DNA from: Alopecurus myosuroides
Lineage: Eukaryota > Streptophyta > Magnoliopsida > Poales > Poaceae
Reading direction: 5' to 3'
DNA: 64,000 nt
NCBI GenBank assembly: GCA_028641055.1
Contig: CM054061.1
Location: 32,712,333-32,776,332, forward strand
Positions 21,196 to 31,400 of this stretch are shown here, piece by piece. Below the pieces are notes generated by a model that was not told the DNA's origin, searched no databases, and was given only the letters and a program-made list of their open reading frames with translations. The number at the start of each line of letters is the position of its first letter. Position 1 is the first letter of the stretch. Position numbers and translations under genes: made by a program.

Positions 21196-22164
21196 CTTAG
21201 GAGACCTTAGTTAGCATGGACGTTAGCTAGTACTCTACTAATTAAAGTTAACAACCCCAGGTCACTAAGATGACTATTTTTCATAACGGAATTCTATACT
21301 CCATCCCCTCTGTGTTTCGAAAAACTCTATTTACACTAAGGTTAAAAAGGAGCATCTTAAAATTTTGCACACTGTTACCTAACTTAATCCACTTTAAAAT
21401 CTTGTGTAGATAGCAGTTGTCTTCACCAAGTCCTTCCGGCTGGGATCGCATGCACCCTGCTATCGCCGCTTTGAGGAGGATTTGATCAAGATGACTCATC
21501 TTATCGGTCGTCCCACACCTGAGTTGAAGGGAGCCCAGATTCACCATGATGGACGAGAATTGTCCTGGTTGGTGGTCTGCACCATCCGTGCACCTTTGCT
21601 AGCACCGTCAACCCCAGAAATCATTTAGGATGTTGTGGAGAACAGTTGGGAAGATGGTATCCTTAGAGTGATGCAGCTGACCATTGCCAAGCTCGCGAAC
21701 TTCTTTCGCGGCAAGTTTGCCGGCACCCCTTATAGATACTTTGGAAGACGCGACGAGGATGGCAGGCCAGTAGAAGTCACTGGAGACTTTGTGTTTGCTC
21801 GTCACTTCCAGCACTTGGAGGGACAGCTGTACAACACCCAACTCTCCCTTGATAAAGTTAGAGCAGATTATGACCTCCGAGGCAGAGAGATAGACCAACT
21901 AGAAGCCAGTCTTGGTGCAACTTCGGCTACCGAGCGTCGTCTCAAAGTACTGAAGAAGACCATGAAGTACACTGACTCCCAGCACCGCACACAAGTGAGA
22001 GCCCTTCAGCTTCAGCTTGCAGCCAGCAAGACCAGAGTTGAAGAGTTGGAGGAACAGCTACGCGCTTCCTCAAGCACTTAGGATTGCCGCAGGATGTTAG
22101 GAGTTGTGTTATTTACACCCATACGCTTGTTTGTCTGTATTGTGTGAACTTTGTTAGAACTTTG
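21196..22164 (+). repeat. Second, 3'-truncated gypsy internal domain
   Basis: Starts with the right CTTAG target duplication and continues the sequence interrupted at 13257. It matches 4053-5020 closely and diverges abruptly at about 22164 (after ...GAACTTTGTTAG), where low-copy DNA begins. The gag, repeat cluster, polypurine tract and third LTR that should follow are missing. Confidence 0.85.
21410..22081 (+). pseudogene. Retroelement coiled-coil ORF, decayed, copy 2
   Basis: Homologue of 4267-4938. The start codon is ATA here instead of ATG, and TAG 21626-21628 sits at the same codon as TAG 4483-4485 in copy 1. The two downstream stops of copy 1 are Gln codons here, so the frame is open from 21635 to TAG 22079-22081 (148 codons from the internal Met). 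The sequence is a Leu/Gln/Glu-rich coiled coil with no known enzymatic motif. Confidence 0.6.
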
Positions 22165-23222
22165 TTAGGACAGTATTCTAAAATTACGAAGTACCAATAC
22201 AGAAAAAAGAAATGCCCTCCTCCTATGAAACTGCAGTAATGCCTATGCCCACACAAATGTCACACCCTCTGAAACACTAGTGGCACAAGTATTAAGGAGA
22301 AGCGTTGTCAAATGGAAGACACGATTACCGTTTTCGACCACCCCCCCCCCCCCCCCGCGTGGCTCCACCGAGCCTTTGACGGGTAGTGGTTCTAGGGGAC
22401 AAGCTACGAAAAAGGTACTCCCTAGCCAGTGAGAAAGATAAACTCCTCTACGCGGGGGTTATCTAAAAATAATCTAGGTCTGAAGGTCCTTCTCAACGGG
22501 GGGAATTAAAATTAATCCTCGGTAGGAAAATGGTAGAAGAAGATAAACCCAAGAGAGTCAGAAGCATCAGTGTGCCTCTTCGTTACCAAATATGAGTATT
22601 CCATTCCCAAATATATTATTCATGTACCAAACTACTGACATACTCCGGTCTGATAACTTAAACTGAACATTTCTACTGTAGTAAAAGTAAAGTTTGCTTG
22701 TAACCTTGACCAAATATGTTTCTTAACCACAAGCTTTCGCCATTGCACTTTCAAGCTTATTTGCAGCCGCATAATACTGGTGAGGAAATATGCAGGAAGT
22801 AAACGGCCTACCCCGCAAAAAAGAGGAAAATATACCTTGCTCGATTTGTGAGCAGAACTTGTCCTAGATGACAAGCAAGTGCTACCAATGCCATTCACAC
22901 ATCATCCATGTTGCTACTAGAAAATTTTGTGGTATACAGATGATCTAGCCTTCTTAATGCATCCACTTTTCCAAGCATCTCATTTGGTTTGAATCACGGT
23001 TTTTCATGCTAATAAAGACCCTGATTGAATATTTGTCACCATGTTGTTTTGCAATGACTCGGAGGAGTCCTAGGATTTGGAGTCGCAAAAATTCACATTC
23101 CACATAACAGAAATAAAACATGAAGGAGGAGGAGGAATGCGCGGTGTCGAATAGGAGAGATGATGCGTACCGTTTCGGAGGCTCGCTGCTCAGGGAGAGG
23201 GCCTGGAGGTGGAACGGATGCT
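22165..23222. repeat. Diverged tandem copy A of a low-copy segment
   Basis: Parts align with 23458-24035: CCAATACAGAAA..., CCACACAAATGTCA, the CTTGACCAAATATGTT block, CCTGATTGAATAT, GAAATAAAACATGAAGGAGGAGGA, and GTACCGTTTC followed by AGGGAGAGGGCCTGGAGG. Copy A is longer in the middle and lacks about 90 bp near its right end (between GCTGCTC and AGGGAGAGG). I see no convincing ORF. A 16-C tract lies at 22341-22356. It appears to be a duplicated intron/5' end of the putative minus-strand gene at 23910-24035. Confidence 0.6.
22341..22356. repeat. Poly-C tract (16 C)
   Basis: Homopolymer run preceded by ACCA and followed by GCGTGG. It could be real or of uncertain length due to sequencing. Confidence 0.8.
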
Positions 23223-23457
23223 GAAAGTTGTCACCTGATATTGAGAGTTATCATAATAGCTGAAGCAAATAAATACCTCAAGGTGTTATCTTCGAGATTT
23301 CCGATGGGTGTTGCCACTAGATACAATCCTAACTCCAAATCCTGCATATCAAATTGGAGCAACAAGCGAGTTAAACTAATAAACATGCCATTTCTTATTG
23401 TAATTTTTTTTATCCAAGCTTTTATGAGAAAATTGTGAAGTTAAATATTGAAACACA
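23223..23457. other. Spacer between the tandem copies
   Basis: A/T-rich low-copy sequence; no ORF or repeat recognised. Confidence 0.4.
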
Positions 23458-24035
23458 CTACTCTGAAACTACTAAGTGCCAATACAGAAAGATAAGAACT
23501 TTCCGCACATTTCAACTGTAGTGATGCACTCGGGAGACCCTATTCCCACACAAATGTCAGATCCCACAGAACACTAGCGGCACAAATATTAAAAAGAATC
23601 GGCGCTAAATGGGAGACCGGATTACCATTTTCGAGGCCCACGGCTCTAGCATACTGACATACTGCACTTTGATAACTTAGACCGCAGACTTCTTCTACTA
23701 TAGAGAAGAATAAAATAAAGGTTACTTGTAAACTTGACCAAATATGTTCCTTGATTACAAGGAACATATTTCCTTGACCAAATAAAGGTTCATTTTAATA
23801 TAGGCCTGATTGAATATCCGTCAGCATGCTGAATTCACATTCCACAGAAGAGAAATAAAACATGAAGGAGGAGGAGCGTACGGTGTCAAACGGGAGAGAG
23901 GATAAGTACCGTTTCCGAGGCCCGCTGCTCCAGCCTCCAGGGACGCCGGGGACGCGAACGGATGATGCGGGAGCGGAGGTTGTGGGGAGAGGTTAGCGAC
24001 AGGGAGAGGGCCTGGAGGCGGAGCAGCGACTCCAT
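23458..24035. repeat. Diverged tandem copy B of a low-copy segment
   Basis: Shorter partner of 22165-23222 (see that entry for shared blocks). It runs up to the candidate first exon beside the mTERF-like locus. Divergence is clearly greater than between the retroelement LTR copies, so the duplication is older. Confidence 0.6.
23910..24035 (-). CDS. Candidate first exon of an unidentified gene, head-to-head with the mTERF-like locus
   Basis: On the minus strand ATG 24035-24033 has good context (CCC-ATG-G) and opens 42 codons: MESLLRLQALSLSLTSPHNL..., rich in Ser, Leu and Arg and poor in acidic residues, like an organelle transit peptide. It ends exactly at a splice-donor match (ACG/GTACTTATCC, GT at 23909-23908) in phase 0. 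Only 132 bp separates its ATG from the mTERF-like ATG, consistent with a shared bidirectional promoter. I could not identify later exons; if real, the gene may have been cut off by the retroelement at 22164. Weak evidence: short, no homology recognised. Confidence 0.3.
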
Positions 24036-24167
24036 GGGCGGCGGCGGCAGCGCGGAGGTCAGAGTGTTCAGCAGATAGCGTTCTGTTCTGTGTTGGAAGT
24101 CGTTTCCTTTTTCCCTTTGACGGGAAGATCCCCCTCGCCTCAAACCGCCGCCGGCCGCCGTGACGCC

Positions 24168-24697
24168 ATGTTCCACCTCCGAAAGCTCATCTCCCCCCTG
24201 CACAGGCCCGTTCGCTGCTGCCCGCCTCTCCCGCATCCCCTCTCTCTACCGCCTACTCTCCACCGCCGCACCCGCAGAACCTTTCGCCGTCGAGGACTAC
24301 CTCGTCACCACCTGCGGCCTCACCCAAGCCCAGGCACTCAAGGCATCCAAGGGGCTCTCCCACCTCCGGTCCCCCTCCAACAGCGACGCCGTCCTCGCCT
24401 TCCTCTCTGGCCTCGGTTTCTCCAGCGCCGACATCGCCACCGCCGTCTCCGCCGACCCTAAGCTCCTCTGCGGCAACATGGAGAAGAACCTGTCTAAACG
24501 CCGATTGTTACCTCGACATTGCTTGCTCAAGGTCCTCGGTGCCAAGGGATTGGTGGATGCTCAGCTGAGTTTTTTTTTCTGCGGTAATGGCGACTGAGGA
24601 GAAGTTCCTGGAAAGGTTTGTGCTCTCTTACAAGGACGCCGTTCCAGGCCTCGCTAGCACGTACGCATCTAGCTGTGCCGGGAATGTACCAAAATGA
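24168..24697 (+). pseudogene. mTERF-family (organelle transcription termination factor) pseudogene
   Basis: mTERF proteins are organelle-targeted helical-repeat proteins that bind nucleic acids. ATG 24168 gives MFHLRKLISPLH..., then the frame shifts by one to ARLSRIPSLYRLLST...EPFAVEDYLVTTCGLTQAQALKAS, DAVLAFLSGLGFSSADIATAVSADPKLLC, the typical N-terminus of grass mTERFs. After GNMEKNLS the sequence jumps to a typical C-terminus: KVLGAKGLVDAQLS, a second frameshift at a T run (about 24571-24579), then EEKFLERFVLSYKDAVPGLASTYASSCAG, stop TGA 24695-24697. Several mTERF repeats (about 200 residues, judged from the usual length near 380) are missing. No intron is needed. Internal deletion plus two frameshifts make it non-functional. 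Confidence 0.8.
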
Positions 24698-24724
24698 TGT
24701 GCTTTGTGAGAAGATAAAAGAGAA

Positions 24725-24738
24725 CCTTAGAAAATTCT
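24725..24738. repeat. LINE-A target-site duplication, 3' side
   Basis: CCTTAGAAAATTCT, identical to 31769-31782. It lies 28 bp after the mTERF-like stop codon, so LINE-A inserted in the presumed 3' UTR. Confidence 0.95.
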
Positions 24739-24745
24739 TTTTTCG

Positions 24746-24771
24746 CGAAAACGCAAAAGCTTTGCGTTTCG
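24746..24771 (-). other. Stem-loop at the LINE-A 3' end
   Basis: On the minus strand the last 30 bases before the A-rich tail form a near-perfect inverted repeat (CGAAACGCAAAGC pairing with GCTTTTGCGTTTTCG, one bulged A). In LINE families with stringent 3'-end recognition such terminal hairpins are bound by the reverse transcriptase. A binding role here is inference. Confidence 0.6.
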
Positions 24772-24848
24772 ATGCATTGATAGAAAAAGAGAGTTAATTT
24801 GTACAAGCCCAAGAAAGGGCACACCACACATTACAACTCAACACCAAA

Positions 24849-27800
24849 CTAGGTACCCTGCGGGATGATCTGGCGTAGGCCGCGTGCCCCCGCCCTAGAC
24901 CAATCGTTAGCCTCCGCTTTGATGGTGTCGAGGAGTAGTGCCACCGAGGGGCGCAAGTCGTCGAAGACTGCCGCATTCCGGTGCTTCCAGATCCACCAGG
25001 CCGTGAGCATAATCAACGACGAGGTGCCCTTGCGAAGCGCACGGGGGGTGGCGCGCAAAGCGAGCGCCCACCACTCAACGAATGCCCCATCACCCAAGGG
25101 GGGAGGGGCCGTGGATCGAATCCAAGATAGGACTTCATGCCACAGCGTCCGCGAGAAGGGGCAGGCCACCAGTAGGTGTGACATGGTCTCTTCCGATTGG
25201 TCGCACAACGGGCATCGCTCCGCATGGGGCAGCCCCCGGCGCGCCAACCTCTCGCCCGTCCAACATCTGTCCAAGCAAGCGAGCCAGATGAAGAACTTCA
25301 CCCTAGGGGGGGCCCACGAGCGCCAAGTCAACCTCCAAGGTTCCGACACGATCGAGCCTAGGAAGAGGCTGTTGTAGCAGGAACTAGAGGAGTATTGCTC
25401 GTCCGTGGTCCAACGCCAAGACATCCTATCGGGCACGTCCGTCAGGTGGACGTCCCGCACCCTGATCCAGAGCTGGACGTACTGCCAGAGAGCCAGGGGG
25501 CTAAGGGCACCCCCGATATCCGTGATCCAGCAGCGCTCAACCAGCGCTTGTCGCACCGTTCGCCGTTTCCGGGGCCGCCTGGGGACCAGCGCGTGGAGGT
25601 CCGGCGCTAGTTCCCTGATCGTCTTCCCATCTATCCAGCGGTCCTCCCAGAAGAGCGCCGAGTCACCGTCGCCAACGACCATGAATGTAGACGCATCAAA
25701 GATGCCTCGCTCCTCTGCCGAGAAGTTCATGTCCAGTCCGCGCCATGGGCGAAGCGGGTCCGTACGCATCCTCCATAGCCAGCGCACCCTAAGGCTGATA
25801 GAGGTGCGGGCCAGGTCAGGTATTCCCAAGCCCCCGTACTGCAGCGGGCGACATACCCTAGACCAGTTTACATGGCATTGACCACCGTTAGCGTCCCGGC
25901 GCCCTGCCCAAAGGAAACCTCTGAGTATCTTGTTCACCTGTTTTAGCACCCTTTTGTTAAGACTTAACACGATCAGCTGGTGTAGTGGGATTGCCGCCAA
26001 CACCGACCGAACCAACGTGAGGCGTCCGGCCTTCGGCATCATGGCTGCCTTCCATGTCGGTAGCTTGTCCGCAAGGCGATCCACCAAGGGCTGAAGAGCC
26101 TCAGCCGAGAGGCGCCTGACGGAGAGGGGGATGCCCAGGTATCTGATCGGCAGGGGGGCCAGTGTGCAGCCCATGGAAGCCGCCGCACCCGCAGCCTCCT
26201 CCTCGGAGCATGCAATCGGGGACACCGAACACTTGGAGAAGTTGGTGTGAAGGCCCGAGGCTTGTCCAAAGAGTCCCAGAATGTCGCGCACTGCGCGTAT
26301 TTCGGGTTCATCCGGATGGCAGAAAATCACCACGTCGTCCGCGTAAAGCGAGACCGATGTCACCAGATCGCGGCGCGCAAGTCGCCGCAGGATCCCCAAC
26401 TCAATGGCTTTCGCCAGCATCCTGTTGAGCATGTTCATCACAAGCACAAACAGTGTTGGCGACAGGGGGTCTCCCTGTCTCAGGCCCCTCCGGTGCCAGA
26501 TGGGTGGGCCTGGCTCGCCATTGAGCAACACCCTGGTGCTAGCCGTCGACAGGAGGATCGCAACCAGCTCTCGGAACCTCGGGCCGAATCCCAGCCTTTG
26601 GAGGACCTCAAAGAGGAACCCCCAGGATACGGAGTCGAAAGCCCGCGCGATATCCAACTTGAGCATTACGCGCGGCTCCTTCAGACTATGGAGTAGTCTA
26701 GCCGTCTGCTGCACAAGCATGAAGTTGTCGTGGATGCAGCGCTTCTGTATGAAGGCGCACTGGTTGCTGTCAACGAGCAATCCCGCCCTAGGCGCCAGTC
26801 TCGCAGCCAAAGTCTTCGCAACCAACTTCGCGAAGATGTGGATCAAGCTGATGGGACGATAGTCCCCTAGGGCAGCCGCATCTGGTCGCTTAGGCAAGAG
26901 AATCAACAGGGCCTGGTTCAGACCCTGGAAGCCGCGCCCGTTCAACGTGAAAAGCTTCCCGAAGGCCGCCATGAAGTCCCCCTTGACCGTGCCCCAACAG
27001 CTCTGTAGAAACTCTGCTGTGAAGCCGTCTGGCCCCGGCGCCTTCCCATGAGGGAGTCGCCGCACCACCTCACTAACTTCCTCCTCGGAGAATGCGGCCT
27101 CCAGCTCCCTAAGATCCTCCGTCTGAGCTCCCAGGAATTCGAGGTCGAGCGAGAGCTGACGGTCATCCGAGGTGCCCAAGAGCTCCTGAAAGTGCGTGAA
27201 GGTGGCTTCTGCCATGGCCGCATGGTCAGAGACAACCGCACCGTCCACCGTAAAACTGTGCACCACGTTCTTCTGCCGGCGGTAGGAGGCATGCTGGTGG
27301 AAGAAGGCTGTGTTCGCGTCTCCCTCACTGAGCCATGCAATCTTGGCCCGCTGCCGAGCCATCGTGCGCTCCAGAGAGGCCAACCCTAGGTAGGTCCGCT
27401 TTAACTTAGCCCGTAGTAAGCGCTCATCCGAGGAGAGTCGGCGAGACTCCATCGCAATGTCCAGTCTAAGGACGACCTCCCGCGCTATCATGAGCTGCAG
27501 TTTGATGCACCCCACCTTCTTGTCGCTCCAGCTCATCAGGCTGCGGGCCGTGCGCTTAAGCTTAGCGGTCAGCCGACGGAAAGGATCCGGGTCGCCATCA
27601 ATCGCGCCCCAGGCCGACTCCACCACCTCGCTGAATCCATCGAGCTTCATCCAGAAGCGTTCAAACTGGAAACGCTTGCGTCCGATGGTTTGTGCCGTAC
27701 AGTCGAGGACCAGGGGACAGTGGTCCGCGATCACCGTGGCAAGACACCTGAGGGAGCAAAAATCGTGCATTTCCTCCCAAGATGTCGTCACAAACACCCT

Positions 27801-28406
27801 ATCAAGTCTCACAAGAGTCGGGGATCGACGCTCGTTCGACCACGTATAGCGTCGCCCATGGAGATAGATCTCCTTGAGCTCGCTGTCATTTAGGAAACGC
27901 CTGAAGCGTCCCATCATCCGTCGGTTCAGGTTGCCGTTATTCTTGTCCTCGTCCCGGTAGATTAGGTTAAAATCCCCGCAGAGGGCCCAGGGGCCAGCAT
28001 GAGTGGCACGGACCGTTCGCAACTCCTCCAAGAAGGCGATCTTATCCGCCTCCTCCTGCGGTCCGTAGACGCACGTCAGCCACCACCCGGGCGCATCTCC
28101 AGGAGGGGATACCTTAGCCGTGACACTGTTGGTGTCAACGTGGGCGTCAACTAGTTGGACAAGCCTACTGATCCATGCCACAATGATCCCTCCCCTCGTC
28201 CCAGTCGCCGGCAAGAAGAAGTAAGCGTCAAAATCCGCGCCTAGGGTTTCCATTACGATAGAGGGGGATACAACCGCAAGCTTAGTCTCTTGCAGGCACA
28301 CAATAGACGCACCCGTCGTTCCTACTACGCTACAAACACCCGTGCGACGTGCGCGGTCGTTCAGGCCTCGCACGTTACACACCATCACCTTGGGTTCGTA
28401 AGACAT
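24849..28406 (-). CDS. LINE-A ORF2: endonuclease and reverse transcriptase
   Basis: 1,185 residues, uninterrupted. The AP-endonuclease-like domain (about 1-235) has N11, E40 (LQETK), Y114 (VYGP), D145/N147 (GDFN), D202 and D228-H229 (ADHCPL in place of the usual SDH). The RT domain (about 440-720) has GKAPGPDGF, LLPK, FAKL, the catalytic Asp in LKLDIARAFDSV (D585), GLRQGDPLSP and LYADD (688-691). The C-terminal zf-RVT region (about 1010-1110) shows WAPPRVKFFIWLACLDR and C-P-L-C ... H-L-L-V-A-C-P. The protein nicks genomic DNA and copies element RNA at the nick (target-primed reverse transcription). ATG 28406 lies 39 bp after the ORF1 stop. All catalytic residues I can check are present. Confidence 0.95.
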   Translation of the reverse strand: MSYEPKVMVCNVRGLNDRARRTGVCSVVGTTGASIVCLQETKLAVVSPSIVMETLGADFDAYFFLPATGTRGGIIVAWISRLVQLVDAHVDTNSVTAKVSPPGDAPGWWLTCVYGPQEEADKIAFLEELRTVRATHAGPWALCGDFNLIYRDEDKNNGNLNRRMMGRFRRFLNDSELKEIYLHGRRYTWSNERRSPTLVRLDRVFVTTSWEEMHDFCSLRCLATVIADHCPLVLDCTAQTIGRKRFQFERFWMKLDGFSEVVESAWGAIDGDPDPFRRLTAKLKRTARSLMSWSDKKVGCIKLQLMIAREVVLRLDIAMESRRLSSDERLLRAKLKRTYLGLASLERTMARQRAKIAWLSEGDANTAFFHQHASYRRQKNVVHSFTVDGAVVSDHAAMAEATFTHFQELLGTSDDRQLSLDLEFLGAQTEDLRELEAAFSEEEVSEVVRRLPHGKAPGPDGFTAEFLQSCWGTVKGDFMAAFGKLFTLNGRGFQGLNQALLILLPKRPDAAALGDYRPISLIHIFAKLVAKTLAARLAPRAGLLVDSNQCAFIQKRCIHDNFMLVQQTARLLHSLKEPRVMLKLDIARAFDSVSWGFLFEVLQRLGFGPRFRELVAILLSTASTRVLLNGEPGPPIWHRRGLRQGDPLSPTLFVLVMNMLNRMLAKAIELGILRRLARRDLVTSVSLYADDVVIFCHPDEPEIRAVRDILGLFGQASGLHTNFSKCSVSPIACSEEEAAGAAASMGCTLAPLPIRYLGIPLSVRRLSAEALQPLVDRLADKLPTWKAAMMPKAGRLTLVRSVLAAIPLHQLIVLSLNKRVLKQVNKILRGFLWAGRRDANGGQCHVNWSRVCRPLQYGGLGIPDLARTSISLRVRWLWRMRTDPLRPWRGLDMNFSAEERGIFDASTFMVVGDGDSALFWEDRWIDGKTIRELAPDLHALVPRRPRKRRTVRQALVERCWITDIGGALSPLALWQYVQLWIRVRDVHLTDVPDRMSWRWTTDEQYSSSSCYNSLFLGSIVSEPWRLTWRSWAPPRVKFFIWLACLDRCWTGERLARRGLPHAERCPLCDQSEETMSHLLVACPFSRTLWHEVLSWIRSTAPPPLGDGAFVEWWALALRATPRALRKGTSSLIMLTAWWIWKHRNAAVFDDLRPSVALLLDTIKAEANDWSRAGARGLRQIIPQGT

Positions 28407-28445
28407 CGTAACATCTTTACACCCTTGGTGAGGATCACCTCTAGA

Positions 28446-31400
28446 TCAAGTCTCGACGAGGCGTCCACCCGACGTGTCCATCAGCGGCGGGGAGCAGCCC
28501 CGCAACGACGAGATGGACCACCCATACAGCTCAGCCACCGCCCCGATCATCTCCTCCGTTAGTGGCAGCTCGAACATCCTGTGATAGGCGTCCAGAGCCG
28601 CCTGCGAGGGTGCCTCGTCCTTCTTGAGGATCCCCAGCTTCCTCATGAGGTTCCGAACCGCTCGCGTCTCCGAACTCATGCCACCTGGCTGTCCAGCGAT
28701 CCGTGGGCTGCGGCGAGGCCTGAAGTCCATGGCCATCAGCCGGCGGTGAATAGCCGGGGCGTGGAGTAGGGCGTCAGGGCGTGTCCCTGCCGCAGTCAGG
28801 AACTCCCCGAGCGTGCTCGGCCTCGTCACCTCCGACGGACGCGTGGACGTCCGCTGCGTGACTCTCGGGCGTGCGAACACGACCGGCGGCGTCGCGAACC
28901 TGTGCGCACCCGTGGGCGTCAACCGTGCCACAGGTGGTGGTGGCGCCTCCATCTCGATTTCCTCGTCAACCGGCTCGTCGTCCGAGAGGTCCTGTGGCAG
29001 CGGCCCCCTCATGGGCGGCACCACGACACCCAACCCGTGGTCCGACCGGCCCGCCAAGCGGAGGACAGGGCTGGCCTCCACGCCACCATCCTCGCACTGC
29101 GAATACTCCAGCTGGTCCACAGCCAAGGCCCGAAAGGCATCAAGGCCCAAAGGGCGGGTCCCACCCATGGAGTTGTTGACAGAAGGGAGGGAGCATCCCG
29201 AGGTGGCGACAGGCTCGTCCAGCCTTGGATCGGGAGCCAGCACTGGCCCCGCGGGCCCCCCCTGCGCGGAGGCAACATCCAGCGGTTCCAACCCGCCTTC
29301 CACGTGCTGCGCGGCGTCGGAGACCACTTCCTGCGCGGTCCTTGGAGAGGAAGCCACCAGAACTCCTGTGGGCCCCTCCGACCCAGCGCTACCAACCAGC
29401 GCGCCGTGAGCGTTTGGAATAGCCCCTGTCGCTACCTGCGCGTCACCTGCGGGGGAAGCAGAGTGCGGGCCCCCTCCACCCCTTCTTTTTGCCTTTTGAC
29501 CGGGTCCGCGACGCTTTTTCCTGCGGCGGTTGCGCCCAGCGACCGGTCCACCCACGACTACGCCCGAAAGGAGGATCCTGGTGGGCTCCGCCTCCCTTTG
29601 CCGGGCCCCGCCACGTGGGCCGTTGGAGGAGGAGCGTCCCCCAGCATCGGTGCCCGTACGATCCGGAGCGGCGGCGCCGCCACCAGGCAGCGAATCCGGC
29701 ATGCCAGGGTCGTAGGTGTATTGCCTCGACAGCGGCCACCTTGGGGTCGGCCCAGCGCCGCCACCAGCGCCGCCGCCAGCGTCACCCCCCGGCGATGGCC
29801 TGCGGTAGTCCGTGAAGCTCGTTACGTGCACGATCAGCGGGTACATCAACGTTCCGACGAGTGGCGGCGTGACCGCCTCGCCCGGAGCCGCTAGCGTCTG
29901 CGCCGATGGAGGGTCGCCTGGTTCTATCACATGGAAGTCCACCTCGCGCGGGATGAGCGCCGGATCCAAGCACCAGGCGGAGAGACGAAACGTGTCCATG
30001 TCCGCCCGGGAGCGCGTGAGCGGATCAAGCCGCTCCACCCACGAGTTCGGGGACAGCACCGCCTCCGCCGCCGCGATGCTCCAGGTGTTGGCCGGGATGC
30101 CCTCGATCTCCAGATTGACATGGACACCCAGAGCACCCACCGTGGCGCCGGTGCGCCGCGACCAAGGTTCTACTCGCAGGCGGAAGAACGGAGTCTGGAT
30201 GAGGCCGTTCCTCAAGATCATTGCCCTGTCCTGGTCCGCGCGGAAGTAGACGAGGAGACTCCCGCCGTGGTGACGGTGCACGGAGAAGACCTCCGTCGGG
30301 AGGTCGTAGATGGCCGTGATCGCCTCCGCGAGGTTGTCCGGCGAGACCTGCCGATTCTCCCCAACCGGCGTGGCGACCAGCGCGCACTGCAGGGCGCTTT
30401 CGGCCTCCTCCACCTCGGGCGAGCGGGCGAAGATGCACGCCGTCTTCGCCGGGCGGCGCGCCAGCTCACCGCCTAGCGAGACCTGCCGGGAGCCACCTGG
30501 GGATAGCACGCCGCCGGCCCGGTCGTCTCTGCGCTGTAGGGGAAGCGGCGCGATCACCGCGCGCTCATCGACACGCGCCGGCGCGGGGCGCCCAACCACC
30601 TGGCGCCCCATAGGTGCAGCCGTCCTACGGGCATCCACCTCCGACACAGGCGTCGGCGACGGCGCCGCCTGGCGGGGGCCCTGCGCAGATCTCCGCGCGT
30701 CCGCCATGAAGGACGAACCAGCCGGGCGCACCGAGGGGGGCGCCACCACGCGCGCAGATGGCGTGGTCGCCTGCCGCGCCGTCGAGACACCTTGCCGCGC
30801 TGACGAGACACCGTGCTGTGGGGGAACCACCGTGCCGCGCGAAGAACGCGGCGGCGCCACCGTGCGCGACGAGGACCCCGAGCGCGCCTCCATGCGCGAC
30901 GAAGAGCCCGTCCGCGCCCTCGAGGAAGACTGGGCATGTATCCGCGCGTCGCGGCGCCCATCTTCACCACCAGCGGGGCCGCCCCGGGACGAGCCCCCCG
31001 CTGTCCTCTTCTGCGCAGGCTCATCGCCGGCGTCGGGAGGCGTGCGCGGTCGGGGCTCGGTGCAGGCCCTCGACATGTGGCCCTCCTTACCACAGCGGAT
31101 GCACACCGGCCCGGTGGTGCAGTCGCGGGCGCGGTGGCCGGGCTTGGTGCACAGCAGGCACAGCCCGTCGTAGGCGCTGTAGGCGCCGACGTCGCGCCCG
31201 GGGCGCGCCATCTTCGCCGTCGCCTTCTTCCCACCGCGGCGTCCACGAGCCCTCTTCTTCTTGGGCTGTTCCCAGGGCGCGGGATTGGGGTCGACCTCTT
31301 CCAAGGAGTCGCCGGAGTCGTCCAGGGCGTCGATGGCCGTCACGGCGTGGGCCTCCCGGACCACCTCCGACCTCAGCTCCAGGCGCGCGCGCGGGGAATC

